In this document: positions 44,537 to 53,715 of the stretch, in pieces
How positions within the stretch are numbered: position 1 is the stretch's first letter
How the letters are laid out: each line of letters opens with the position of its first letter
Source of the DNA: Gelidibacter japonicus
GTDB taxonomy: Bacteria > Bacteroidota > Bacteroidia > Flavobacteriales > Flavobacteriaceae
NCBI RefSeq assembly: GCF_010725055.1
Contig: NZ_BJKB01000009.1
Span: 122,839 to 186,838, forward strand
Direction: 5' to 3'
DNA: 64,000 nucleotides
Notes under the pieces: generated by a model
Told to the model about the DNA's origin: nothing
What the model saw: only the letters and a program-made list of their open reading frames with translations
Database searches by the model: none
Program-made: the position numbers and the translations under genes

Positions 44537-45911
44537 TTTGAGGTAACAGTTTTGGATTTAGTAATATCTCATTTTCAGGTATAGGAAATAGGTTGTGTTT
44601 GTCTTTCCAGTTGAGTTTTATAGTTTTAAGTGTATGTAGCCTATTGTTGCGCTTTAAATCGAAAAAACGATGTCCGTGTTCGCAAAAAAACTCCTTTTGG
44701 CTTTCATTAAGCATTTCATCAACAAGTGCACTTTGAGAAAGCGTATCGTGCAGCTCTATTAAACCTGCTCTCTGTCTTATGGTATTTAAATATTTGGTGG
44801 CTTCTATTGTGCGATTTTGGTTTGCAAGTGCTTCTATTAATATAAAATAGGCGTCTTCGATTCTAAACACAATAGAGTATTCATCTGTATTATTTTCATT
44901 ATTTTTATACTTAAAAGGATGAAACCAATGTTCATCGTTCTGTGTAACTTCTTTAACCCAAGCTTCTCTTCTCTTATCAGTGGGGTTGAAATGGTTTATT
45001 AAAGTGTTGTTTATAATTTGGTTGTTAGGATAATTGTTGAAAATATATGTGGCGGCTTCCAAAGTGCTGTTTCCTGAAGCATTTAATCCTAATTGCCATA
45101 TTGTACTTTTTGCGGTCTTTTTAAATACTTTATTTAAATCTGTTTCCAATGTATATGAGGTGTTCTCAAGTACTTTACGAGCAAAAAATTCTGCCTGTGC
45201 ATATTGTTTTTGAAGTAAATAATTTTTGGCAAGTAACAATTCTGCTACTGATTTATTTGGATAGATGCGTTCGGGACTCCGGTATTCTAGCGGAAGTATT
45301 TCCAAAGCAGTTTTTAAATCCTGTTCGATATAAATTAAGATGTCTTCAACTTTAGTTTTAGTTATTGTTGTATTATATCTATAGTCTGTTGTTGTCGTGT
45401 ATGGAATATTGCCAAATATTTGTGTGAGGTATTGATAATATAATGCACGTAAAACGTAGGCTTCTGCCAAAAAATGAATATTTTTATTATCATCGATATA
45501 GTTTGAAGTAGTCAAACCTTCAATAAATGCATTGATTGAATATATATGCTTGTAGGAATTGTTCCATAAGTTTACAGTATTTTTATTGCTTGGAAGCAGG
45601 GTGTTGTTATAAACAAAAAATATTTCGGTGTTACTGCCTGCGTCTACTACACTTTCGAGTTCGTCCGTATATAGTCCTAATAATAAGCCTATTCCATTAC
45701 TGTTTCCGGAAAATGGAGAATTATTTCTAACGTTTGAGTATAAATTAGCCAATGCTGCTTTTGCTGTATTAATGTCTTTAAATACATCTTCTGTATTGAT
45801 TTGATTGTCTGGTAAATCAATTTCAATAAAGGATTCACAAGATTGTATGCTGAGCAAAATCAGCATTACCAAACAAAATTTTATAATAGTTGAAGTAATT
45901 TTATTTTTCAT
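44523..45911 (-). CDS. RagB/SusD-family outer membrane lipoprotein
   Basis: 462 residues with a lipobox (LLSIQSC) and the SusD-type sequence FIEIDLPDNQINTEDVFKDINTAKAALANLYSN. TPR-like helices include AEAYVLRALYYQYLTQIFGNIPY and AELLLAKNYLLQKQYAQAEFFARKVL. The C-terminal RAGLIELHDTLSQ...ESQKEFFCEHGHRFFDLKR is diagnostic. It is partner to the SusC protein encoded 10 bp upstream and is coupled to the S9 peptidase downstream. Confidence 0.92.
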   Translation of the reverse strand: MKNKITSTIIKFCLVMLILLSIQSCESFIEIDLPDNQINTEDVFKDINTAKAALANLYSNVRNNSPFSGNSNGIGLLLGLYTDELESVVDAGSNTEIFFVYNNTLLPSNKNTVNLWNNSYKHIYSINAFIEGLTTSNYIDDNKNIHFLAEAYVLRALYYQYLTQIFGNIPYTTTTDYRYNTTITKTKVEDILIYIEQDLKTALEILPLEYRSPERIYPNKSVAELLLAKNYLLQKQYAQAEFFARKVLENTSYTLETDLNKVFKKTAKSTIWQLGLNASGNSTLEAATYIFNNYPNNQIINNTLINHFNPTDKRREAWVKEVTQNDEHWFHPFKYKNNENNTDEYSIVFRIEDAYFILIEALANQNRTIEATKYLNTIRQRAGLIELHDTLSQSALVDEMLNESQKEFFCEHGHRFFDLKRNNRLHTLKTIKLNWKDKHNLFPIPENEILLNPKLLPQNEGY

Positions 45912-45921
45912 GATGCAGAAA

Positions 45922-48900
45922 TTAAAAAGTTAATTGAATGCCAAAAGCATACGTTTTTAAAGGGGGCAGATAGCCCATTATCCCAAATTCAGGATCCAAT
46001 CCATAATAATTGGTGATTGTCAATAAGTTTTGCCCCTGAAAATAGAGTCGCAGTGATTCCATTTTTGACTGGGGAACTTTAAGAGTACAAGAAAGAGAAA
46101 TGTTTTTCAGTCGTATATAAGAAGCATCGCTTATTGCTCGGTCACTCTCCGATATCATTTGAGTGAGGTTATATAACACGTAGTCTGTTCCTATACTGTA
46201 AAAACTGTATTTTGCATTTTGATTGGAAGCAGACCAGTGATCTAGGACCTCAACAGGTTGATTACCTAAAGTTCCTGGTAATGTTAGGTTGTAATCGTAA
46301 TTATAATTTTGTTGTTGGTCAAACTGAAACAAAAAATCCAGACTAATGTTTTTATAATTTATGGTATTTTGTAATCCACCGTAGTACTTTGTGCCAACTT
46401 CTTTTAGCATTTGTTTGTCTTCGGAAGACGTAAATTTTCCGTCATTGTTGTAATCTGTGAACCGATATAGTCCTGTTTCAGGATCAATTCCTTGGTAATG
46501 ATATACTTTTCGGATATTGGTGGATTTACCTACAACGAACTGGCTAGCATAAGTTGAACCTTCCAAATTAGGGAATGACACTAATTTGTTCGAGGGAAAC
46601 GAGATGTTGAAATTGGTTGTCCAGTTCCAATCTCTGTTTTGCATGTTAATAGTGTTTAGTGTAAACTCCCAACCGGAATTCTCGACCGTTGCATTCAGAT
46701 TAGCCTGAACGGAATTAAAACCTGTTGTACTTGGTAAAGGATAGCCTACTAATTGGTTGGATGAGCGATTTTTATACCATGCAATACTGGTTTTAATACG
46801 GTCATCAAACAATCCCAGATCAGCCGCGATCTCTAATTTTGTGGTTTTTTCCCAGCTAAAGTTGGGGTTATACAGACGAGAAGGCATCATTCCTGCAATT
46901 TCATCATACCTGGCTGACGAAACTGTGTATGTGTCTAAATATTGGTAATCACCTATATTATCGCTCCCAGAGGTTCCATAGCTTGCTCTTAGTTTTCCAA
47001 AACTCAACCACGAATTATTTTTCAGAAAGTTTTCTTCGGTAATTAGCCACGCAGCTCCGACTGCTCCAAAATTTCCAAAGCGATTGGCAGTACCAAAACG
47101 ACTGGATCCATCCCTTCTTCCTGTCAGGTTCAGGATATATCTATAGTCATAAATATAGTTTAGACGGGCAAACAAAGCCGCATATTTATACTGAGAATTG
47201 CCAATTTGATTTATGCTTTTAGTTTTTGCAGCAGCTATATTAGTTATTAGGGCATCAGAACTAAAATTTGTTCCAGATAGAGCTAAGCTGTTATGATTTT
47301 TGATTTGAAAAGTTCCTCCAACAAGTGCATTAAAAGAATGTGGTCCATATTTTTTTAACCAATTGAGCTGAGGTTCTACTAAATAAGAATCAGTATTATA
47401 GGAGGCATTTTCGGAAGAAGAATTAGCACTGGTATAATTTAATTTAGGATTGTAAACGGTATGAGGAGTAAGAGTTATTTCGTTAAAAGAATTATTGTTC
47501 AATCCAGCATTGAGCCTGAGATAAGTATTAGGAAAAATCTGATAGTTGATATTGGCATTAAGAACCAATGCTCTATTTTTGTTTTGGTATAGAGCTTCAT
47601 TATATGCCATAGGATTCTCAAAAGTATCGTCCTGCCAGTTGAGTGTTTTGTTTTTATGGTACAGAGCTGGAGCATTTGGAATCAAGGTGAGGGCGGTAGC
47701 AGTCAAGTCCTTTTGTATGAGATTGTTTTGCTGATCGGAATAAAGAAGAGAGGTCCTTATTTTTAATTTTTCATTACTGCTTGTATGATTAAGATTAAGT
47801 AAAACATTATTTCTTTTATAACTATTATCTGTAGGAAATACAGTAGTTTCTTCGCTATGTCCAGTGCTGATATAAAAATGAGTTCGCTCGTTTCCACCAT
47901 TGATGCCTAGCTGAATATTTTTACTTATAGCGGTTCCGCCAATCAATTCCTCTTGCCAATCGGTATAGCGGTTTCTGTCCCAATTTCCGTTTAAATCGTG
48001 AAAATAGGGTAAGTATGCGACAATTCCGTCTTTAGCGAAGGCCTCATCTCTCATTTGATTATACTGTTCGGTATTCATGAGCTTCATTTTAGACGCTACT
48101 TTACTAAATGCTGTAGAGGAAGAGAGCGTAAATTTGGTTTTGCCTGCTTTGCTCCTTTTAGTAGTAATAAGAACCACTCCGTTTGCTCCGCGAGAACCGT
48201 AGATTGCCGTAGCGTCTGCATCTTTAAGTATTTCTATGCTTTCAATATTATTAGGGTCAATAGCGTTTAAAGGATTACTGTCAGCTAATGGCAAGACAGA
48301 GGCGGAGAAACCACTATTGGTCATTCTGTCCGATAAAAAAGGTATGCCATCAACTATAAATAAAAGTCTGTTTCCATCAATAAGGCTATTTCTCTTATTT
48401 CGTAAGCTGTTTTGTCCCCGTATCTGAACATCAAATCCGCCACCTGGTATACCAGAATATTGCGTAATATTTACGCCTGCCATGCGTCCTTGGATAGCTT
48501 GAAGAGGGTTAATGACCGGCTGGAACTCTATGTCCTTTGCCGTAACCCGTGCAATGCTCCCGGTGCGCTCTCTGTCCTTAACATTATAATATCCTGCGTT
48601 AATTACAACTTCTTCCAATACGGTTTGGTCAGATTGGAAGGTGATATTTAGCATGGTTTCTCTGACTATATGGGCTTGGGTTTTGTATCCAATAAAGCTA
48701 AATGTTACGGTTCTCCCCTTGGCGATTTCTAACGAATAGTTTCCATTTTCGTCGGTCATCGTGCCGTTGCTACTGTCTTTTTCCCAAACAGTCACTCCAG
48801 GTAAGGGGGCTTCTGTGTCTTTAACCGTTCCGGTCAGGGTAATAATGGTCTGGGCATAAATACTGCCATAAGGCATCATATATAATAGTAACCCGAAGGT

Positions 48901-48939
48901 TATGCAGAGATACTGCCTTTGGTGAAAATAATTTTTCAT
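45922..48939 (-). CDS. SusC/RagA-family TonB-linked outer membrane protein
   Basis: 1005 residues. A signal peptide (ending GSIYAQ) is followed by a carboxypeptidase-regulatory-like domain (TGTVKDTEAPLPGVTVWEKDSSNGTMTDENGNYSLEI), a plug with NIESIEILKDADATAIYGSRGANGVVLITTK, and a barrel ending YAFGIQLTF. With SusD and the S9 peptidase it forms a surface import unit, here carried as cargo on a conjugative element. The cargo's peptidase and small secreted protein suggest peptide rather than sugar transport, by inference. Confidence 0.94.
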   Translation of the reverse strand: MKNYFHQRQYLCITFGLLLYMMPYGSIYAQTIITLTGTVKDTEAPLPGVTVWEKDSSNGTMTDENGNYSLEIAKGRTVTFSFIGYKTQAHIVRETMLNITFQSDQTVLEEVVINAGYYNVKDRERTGSIARVTAKDIEFQPVINPLQAIQGRMAGVNITQYSGIPGGGFDVQIRGQNSLRNKRNSLIDGNRLLFIVDGIPFLSDRMTNSGFSASVLPLADSNPLNAIDPNNIESIEILKDADATAIYGSRGANGVVLITTKRSKAGKTKFTLSSSTAFSKVASKMKLMNTEQYNQMRDEAFAKDGIVAYLPYFHDLNGNWDRNRYTDWQEELIGGTAISKNIQLGINGGNERTHFYISTGHSEETTVFPTDNSYKRNNVLLNLNHTSSNEKLKIRTSLLYSDQQNNLIQKDLTATALTLIPNAPALYHKNKTLNWQDDTFENPMAYNEALYQNKNRALVLNANINYQIFPNTYLRLNAGLNNNSFNEITLTPHTVYNPKLNYTSANSSSENASYNTDSYLVEPQLNWLKKYGPHSFNALVGGTFQIKNHNSLALSGTNFSSDALITNIAAAKTKSINQIGNSQYKYAALFARLNYIYDYRYILNLTGRRDGSSRFGTANRFGNFGAVGAAWLITEENFLKNNSWLSFGKLRASYGTSGSDNIGDYQYLDTYTVSSARYDEIAGMMPSRLYNPNFSWEKTTKLEIAADLGLFDDRIKTSIAWYKNRSSNQLVGYPLPSTTGFNSVQANLNATVENSGWEFTLNTINMQNRDWNWTTNFNISFPSNKLVSFPNLEGSTYASQFVVGKSTNIRKVYHYQGIDPETGLYRFTDYNNDGKFTSSEDKQMLKEVGTKYYGGLQNTINYKNISLDFLFQFDQQQNYNYDYNLTLPGTLGNQPVEVLDHWSASNQNAKYSFYSIGTDYVLYNLTQMISESDRAISDASYIRLKNISLSCTLKVPQSKMESLRLYFQGQNLLTITNYYGLDPEFGIMGYLPPLKTYAFGIQLTF

Positions 48940-48986
48940 AAATTTGTAAATGAAATGATTGGTTAAACATTTGTTTTTCTATTCGG

Positions 48987-49020
48987 GCCCTTAAAATGCT
49001 GTAACTCTTTAAGGGCTTTT
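48987..49020 (+). terminator. hairpin with T-rich tail upstream of susC
   Basis: Perfect 9-bp stem GCCCTTAAA / TTTAAGGGC with a 12-nt loop, then TTTTCTTTT on the + strand. It lies in the leader between two minus-strand genes, so it could instead act as an attenuator-like structure in the susC leader RNA. Confidence 0.5.
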
Positions 49021-49218
49021 CTTTTATTATTTTGAACTTGATTCGGAATTTGTAGCAACACATCTTTACTATCATGCTGACCCTGTATCAACCTACCAAT
49101 CTTATCTTTCCTTCAAAACCTGTATGTAGGCAGGTTGCCTATCCAAGGTGAGGCTCTCACTAATCGAATGATACTATTGTAAAACGATGTGTCGAAAGGA
49201 GAAAGCACATTTTCCGTT

Positions 49219-49857
49219 TTACGGAATTTTTTTATTAAAAACTATATCAATAGTACAATTGGAGGTTATATTATTTACTGATTGAGATTGATAACCCAAT
49301 CCGTCAAAGTTTATAGTGTTTCCTTTGTGAATTGTAAAAGTGTAGTTGCCATCTTTATCAGTAACCGTATGGCGGTTTAAACCTTCTTCATTATATACCC
49401 ATCTTTCACTGACAGTTACCATTTGTAGCGGCTTACCAGTTTGGCCATCTGTTATTTTTCCTTTTATGGTATATGTTTGTGTTTCAACTTTTTCGATTTC
49501 GGGGTTAGAAGTTGAAAGTCTTTTTTGTCCCGGAATAATTTTAAGTTTTATATTTATAAAGACGTCCGTTGTTATGTTTTTGTATTCGAATGATTTATAT
49601 GGAATTCCTGGATTTACTATTATATCACCTCCCTTTTTAATTTTAATTGAAAATCCTCCCTTTTTATCCATAAGTGTGTGATGATTTGCCCCGAAAGCTT
49701 CCCAGTTTCCTATTTCATTGATAGCGATCAGTGCTTGTGGTATTTCACCTGTCTCGGCATCCGTGATTTTTCCAGTTACAGTTACGATTTCTTGTGCTTG
49801 TACATTAAAAGGTATAACTATACCTACCCATAAAAGGGCAATAAATAATTGTTTCAT
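49219..49857 (-). CDS. secreted protein with two carboxypeptidase-regulatory-like domains
   Basis: 212 residues: signal peptide (ending NVQAQ), then two tandem copies of a CarboxypepD_reg-like domain, the first VTVTGKITDAETGEIPQALIAINE (about 25-105) and the second YTIKGKITDGQTGKPLQMVTVSE (about 128-210). There is no plug or barrel, unlike SusC. It lies upstream of the SusC gene and just after a broken relative. Such small proteins may assist TonB-dependent uptake; the role here is unknown. Confidence 0.78.
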   Translation of the reverse strand: MKQLFIALLWVGIVIPFNVQAQEIVTVTGKITDAETGEIPQALIAINEIGNWEAFGANHHTLMDKKGGFSIKIKKGGDIIVNPGIPYKSFEYKNITTDVFINIKLKIIPGQKRLSTSNPEIEKVETQTYTIKGKITDGQTGKPLQMVTVSERWVYNEEGLNRHTVTDKDGNYTFTIHKGNTINFDGLGYQSQSVNNITSNCTIDIVFNKKIP

Positions 49858-49859
49858 AA

Positions 49860-50105
49860 TTAAAATTTAAATGAGTTGGTTAAAAAAATACTTTGCAGTG
49901 GGAGATACTTATCCCATTGGTCAGGGACAGCTCCAATAGTGGTATTTTTAATTATTATACTTGCGCCAGATATGGGCAGGTTTCCGTCAGTAACTTTGCC
50001 AGTGACCAAGACGACCTGGGCGGAAAGGGTCAGGGAAATGCTAAGGAAGAAGAGACTGCAGACAAAAACACGCCGCCACCTTACTATTTTATGATTTTTT
50101 GTCAT
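49860..50105 (-). pseudogene. truncated SusC-type N-terminus
   Basis: About 81 residues from ATG 50105 with a signal peptide (VFVCSLFFLSISLTLSAQ) and the start of a regulatory-like domain (VLVTGKVTDGNLPISGASIIIKNTTIGAV). The expected continuation is lost and the frame runs abruptly into DQWDKYLPLQSIFLTNSFKF and stops. The final NSFKF resembles the last strand of a SusC barrel, so this may be a SusC gene with most of its middle deleted. Confidence 0.55.
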
Positions 50106-50132
50106 AGTTTTGTGTTGGTTAAAGTGATACAA

Positions 50133-51147
50133 TTATTTTAACTTTTGGCCTGCTCCGATGTCGTGGAAAACTGGGAGTGGGCCTTTTGGTGCCGACTTAT
50201 GGTTTACGGCGGTGTCATTTTACGTTATGTTCATCTCATAGGCAGTTTTTTTAGGGAAGTTGGGCCGCTGCTTAGAAACCAAATCTAACAGATGCAGCAG
50301 CCCTTTCCCAAAGACTAATTCTAACAGTTCGCTATGTGGCACTGTTTTTTGTAGTGCTGCCATGTTCTTAGGGATTTAGAGTTTGCAATTGGCGATAGCG
50401 AGGTTTTTGTTACAAACTCCAGTTGTAGCGTATCTCAATGATGAGGTTTAGGCTTGGTCACAATTGATTTTTCATGAGTGTTTTGGTTTTAAATTGTTAC
50501 TACTGTTTTTATAAAAGCCCTTACTGTCCTATATTTTAGGTAAAGCCTCAAAACATTTGGAAAACGTTAAGATTGATGCTACTTTTAAACTGTCGATTTA
50601 TAAAATGAGCACCAAACTAGGTTTCTTCCAAAAATTAGGAAACCTAAGGCGGTTTTGGATTTTGTAATGTTTGGGCCTTAAACCTAACATTACATTACCT
50701 GTTGTAAGTGTGATTTTTTGAGGCCATTTTCCTTTTTCAGAAGGTAGTGGGGAACTACTGGCTAGAACAAAAAATCGTTCTCACAATTGAAATTATGGAA
50801 CGATGTTTCGGAAGTATGAAAATTTCTTGCATAAAAAGCAAGGAGCGGTCTCACACTTTAGAGTCAAGGGCGACCAAGCCCTACTTTAAATCTTTCGATT
50901 ATAAAGTTACCTTCTAAAGTTAACGTGAGAACCGCTCGCATGCCGTGTGCAAAAGTAAAAAACTTTTTGACATGGAGCGATTTCACGATTCTCTCGAAGG
51001 TTAAATTGGTCGTTTTGACTCGAGAAATCATCGTTTTAATATGCCTTATAAAAGCTTACTATCAATTCGCTAAGACAAATATAAACAAAATTTAATCAAA
51101 TGCAAATAAGTTTCTAAATAAAAACCAAAAAGCATGATAAAAGTAAT
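50133..51147 (+). other. 1-kb non-coding region with structured elements
   Basis: No convincing gene. It contains a 7-bp hairpin ATCGTTC/GAACGAT (50774-50804), the larger three-way-junction element described at 50843-50937, and AAAAGT-aaaaa-ACTTTT at 50951-50967. Remains of an inserted element are possible in the 50140-50700 part. Confidence 0.5.
50843..50937 (+). other. candidate structured RNA or recombination site (three-way junction)
   Basis: Outer arms 50843-50862 (GAGCGGTCTCACACTTTAGA) and 50913-50937 are reverse complements over 20 paired bases with 1-nt and 4-nt bulges on the right arm. Inside are two more stems: AGGGC/GCCCT (50867-50882) and ACTTTAAATC/GATTATAAAGT (50883-50907, one bulge). 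All three stems fit one another without conflict. Strand and function are unknown. Confidence 0.5.
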
Positions 51148-51651
51148 ATGAGTAATAAATCCAATACAAATAGTATTTCTTTTTATAGGGAAAAATTAGG
51201 CTTTAAACTAAAATCTTATCGCTTGGGAAAATATCTCTCAATTGAAGATGTGATTTATATGACTGAGATTTCTAAAAGTTCCATAATAAAGATTGAAAAG
51301 GGTGAAGCTAAAAATATCGACTTGTACGTTGAATATGCAAAAGCAGTACAATACCCTTTAGAAACCTTGATAGATTTTAAAATACCATTAAAACCCAAGA
51401 AAGAATTACCGAAAGACCGAAAGGAAGCGACCAAGTTAACTGCAAAGATTAGAGAACATATAGTAAACTCCAACTTTCTTGAAGTTGGTAAAACTGTTGC
51501 GAACATTAAAACTGAATTACTAAGAATTAATGTAATTGATCAATTCGTAACATCAACAGCCATTGCTGGTGTTATGAGAAACTTGAAACAAGATGAATTA
51601 GTAAAGACAGGAGAAAAGGTTGGAAGGAAGGAAGTTTACTTAAAACCGTAA
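51148..51651 (+). CDS. XRE-family helix-turn-helix regulator
   Basis: 167-residue cytosolic protein. The N-terminal HTH (LGFKLKSYRLGKYLSIEDVIYMTEISKSSIIKIEKGEAKNIDLYVEYAKAV) is of the lambda-repressor type. The C-terminal part (TAKIREHIVNSNFLEVGKTVANIKTELLRINVI...VMRNLKQDELVKTGEKVGRKEVYLK) looks like a second winged helix. It is the last clear gene before the right-end repeats, and may regulate the element or the cargo. No neighbours are in the same transcript. Confidence 0.75.
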   Translation: MSNKSNTNSISFYREKLGFKLKSYRLGKYLSIEDVIYMTEISKSSIIKIEKGEAKNIDLYVEYAKAVQYPLETLIDFKIPLKPKKELPKDRKEATKLTAKIREHIVNSNFLEVGKTVANIKTELLRINVIDQFVTSTAIAGVMRNLKQDELVKTGEKVGRKEVYLKP

Positions 51652-51846
51652 AGCTGGATTAAAAATTTATAAACTTAAAGACATCTGACTACCAGAGACA
51701 TTAAGTTTCTGCAATCTTTAGTAAGTTGAACGTGGTGGGGAGGTGATCAAAGAAAATAATATAGCCTTTATTATTTTATGGGATTCTGAAGTTTGAGATA
51801 GGGTAGTAGAAGTATGTAAATACCTTTTTCTTCTCATACATTCTTC

Positions 51847-51912
51847 ATGCACTATCCTTACACTATCCATGGAGTATCTATGCTTTATCCATGCTTTATA
51901 TACGCTATACCT
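51847..51912 (+). repeat. six degenerate 11-bp tandem units, right-end array
   Basis: The units are ATGCACTATCC, TTACACTATCC, ATGGAGTATCT, ATGCTTTATCC, ATGCTTTATAT and ACGCTATACCT. Their consensus matches the reverse complement of the exact repeats at 18162-18194. The rest of the 51652-52090 gap has no gene. Confidence 0.65.
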
Positions 51913-52044
51913 ATTTTTTTGACCCGTCAAAATATAGCTATACAGATTATTAATTAAATCCTGTTATAGTTATACAAACATAGGACAGGACAAACTGACA
52001 GAATGTGACCTAAGTAGGGTTTTATTTTACGGAAGACGAAATTG

Positions 52045-52078
52045 TTTCGGGATATTTTGAGCGACTATGATCCCGAAA
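52045..52078 (-). terminator. probable terminator of the zinc-ribbon gene
   Basis: Perfect 9-bp stem TTTCGGGAT / ATCCCGAAA with a 16-nt loop, starting 13 bp past the minus-strand stop at 52091. The other strand also has a T run next to it, so it may work both ways. Confidence 0.6.
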
Positions 52079-52090
52079 TTAGTTTTTTAA

Positions 52091-52444
52091 TTACCTCTTT
52101 CGTACAATCAGGATCTCATCATCAGAAAATTCCATCCAGGCGATGTCATATACATAGAAAAAGGTTTTACCCTTTGAATTTATATGGAAATGGGTATGGT
52201 ACTTAAAGCGGAACCATTTCTTTTCCAATACATTTCTATATACTTTAAGCTGTATTTTGTTTTTGCCCAGCACCTCCAAAAGAATCGCGTAATTGCGTTT
52301 TAAGTAGCCATTGATTTCTATTGCGGCGACCTTAGAGGCATATCGGAGCTTTTTGTGATATCTGTTTTTATAGTGTGTTGAGCAATATATCTTATCTGAT
52401 CGGCCTTTGATCGGTTTTGCACATATTTTACATGTATGATCCAT
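52091..52444 (-). CDS. small zinc-ribbon protein next to the recombinase gene
   Basis: 117 residues from ATG 52444, chosen so the protein begins MDHTCKICAKPIKGRSDKIYCSTHY; an upstream start at 52477 would add 11 residues. The CxxC...C..H cluster in the first 20 residues looks like a single zinc ribbon. The basic middle (YKNRYHKKLRYASKVAAIEINGYLKRN) could bind DNA. It is divergent from the tyrosine recombinase gene 128 bp away, and may be its regulator or directionality factor. No family is known to me. Confidence 0.65.
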   Translation of the reverse strand: MDHTCKICAKPIKGRSDKIYCSTHYKNRYHKKLRYASKVAAIEINGYLKRNYAILLEVLGKNKIQLKVYRNVLEKKWFRFKYHTHFHINSKGKTFFYVYDIAWMEFSDDEILIVRKR

Positions 52445-52572
52445 ATAATCTGTTGTTATATAGGTAAATATACGCAATCGTTCCTAACGGATAAATACGT
52501 TTAATATCGTTTACAATGCTATTTGTGTTATCCAATTTCTCTAAATTTGGATACATCTCAAAAAAATCTACA

Positions 52573-53709
52573 ATGGAAAGGAAGGATAGAGCCCAGATTA
52601 TCATTTACCTCCCCCAGGTCAAAGCTGGTCGGGTCAAGCTAAGGATTCCATATGAAATGACTAAGGAACGTGAAGCTTTTAAGAAACTCAACGGCACTTT
52701 TTACCATTTCCATCAAAGGCTGTGGAGCATTGTCAATACCGAAGAAAATGTAAAAAGTCTGGAAACGCTTTTTGGCGATAAACTACTCAAACAAAGTACA
52801 GAAGCTCCTACTGTCATTCCACAAACGGAGATTTCGGAAGCAACTCAGGCAGAATTGGACCGGAATCACCAAAAAATGATTCTTAAAGGTTTTAGCCAGG
52901 CTACCATACGTAATTATCAGAGTAATTTGATTCAGTTCTTTCAGTATTTTGAATCGGTTGCATACCGAGAGATAACCAAGGAACAGATAGAAGGTTTTGT
53001 TTATTGCCTTATCAATAAGTACAATATAAGTGAGCAAAAGCAAAACCAGCTTATAAATGCCATAAAATGCTATTATGAACACACTTTGGGAATGCCTCGT
53101 GAGTATTACAATATTACAAGGCCCACCAAGAGCAAGGATCTGCCAGATGTTTTAAGTAGGCAAGAGGTGGCTGCCATTATAAACTGCCCGAGCAATATAA
53201 AGCATAAAGCCATACTTCATGTTATTTATGGTGCCGGCCTTAGAGTGGGCGAAGTGGTGCGTTTACGGGTAGCAGACGTTCGTAGCCAAGACGGTTATCT
53301 TTTCATTAAAGACTCTAAAGGCAAGAAGGACAGGCATACTACACTGAGCCCAGTTCTATTGGATATTTTACGGAAATACTATCGTGAGCACAAGCCTAGC
53401 TATTGGTTGTTTGAAGGACAGAACGGGGGTCAATATACCGCACAGAGTATCCAACGTATTTATCGGAAGGCTGTAAAAGACACTAAAAGCAACCCATGGA
53501 GTACGCCCCATACTTTACGTCATAGCTATGCAACGCATCTTATGGAGCAAGGTGTAAATATCCGTTATATCCAGAGCTCATTGGGGCATTCCAGCACTAA
53601 AACAACTGAGATTTATACTCGGGTTGTGGGAATAAACAACAAAACTTTAACAAGCCCCTTGGATTCTTTGTATGAATCAGGTACATTTGAGAAAGATAAA
53701 CTAAAATAG
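52573..53709 (+). CDS. tyrosine recombinase, integron-integrase-like
   Basis: 378 residues from ATG 52573; an upstream in-frame ATG at 52516 adds 19. An N-terminal arm-like domain (RAQIIIYLPQVKAGRVKLRIPYEMTKE...) is followed by a SAM-like core-binding domain (about 90-180) and the catalytic domain. Catalytic residues: Arg224 in GAGLRVGEVVRL, His313-x-x-Arg315-His316 in HTLRHSYATHL, His339 in LGHSSTKTTE and Tyr348 in EIYTRV. The tail TSPLDSLYES recalls integron integrases. It is the only recombinase in the window and lies beside a 60-bp palindrome and a repeat-bracketed operon. It could serve the conjugative element, the defence cassette or both. Confidence 0.88.
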   Translation: MERKDRAQIIIYLPQVKAGRVKLRIPYEMTKEREAFKKLNGTFYHFHQRLWSIVNTEENVKSLETLFGDKLLKQSTEAPTVIPQTEISEATQAELDRNHQKMILKGFSQATIRNYQSNLIQFFQYFESVAYREITKEQIEGFVYCLINKYNISEQKQNQLINAIKCYYEHTLGMPREYYNITRPTKSKDLPDVLSRQEVAAIINCPSNIKHKAILHVIYGAGLRVGEVVRLRVADVRSQDGYLFIKDSKGKKDRHTTLSPVLLDILRKYYREHKPSYWLFEGQNGGQYTAQSIQRIYRKAVKDTKSNPWSTPHTLRHSYATHLMEQGVNIRYIQSSLGHSSTKTTEIYTRVVGINNKTLTSPLDSLYESGTFEKDKLK

Positions 53710-53715
53710 CATGGT

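Noticed and set aside
51718..51930. 70-residue minus-strand frame over the right-end repeats
   Set aside because: It is formed by the 11-bp repeat array itself and shows no domain.
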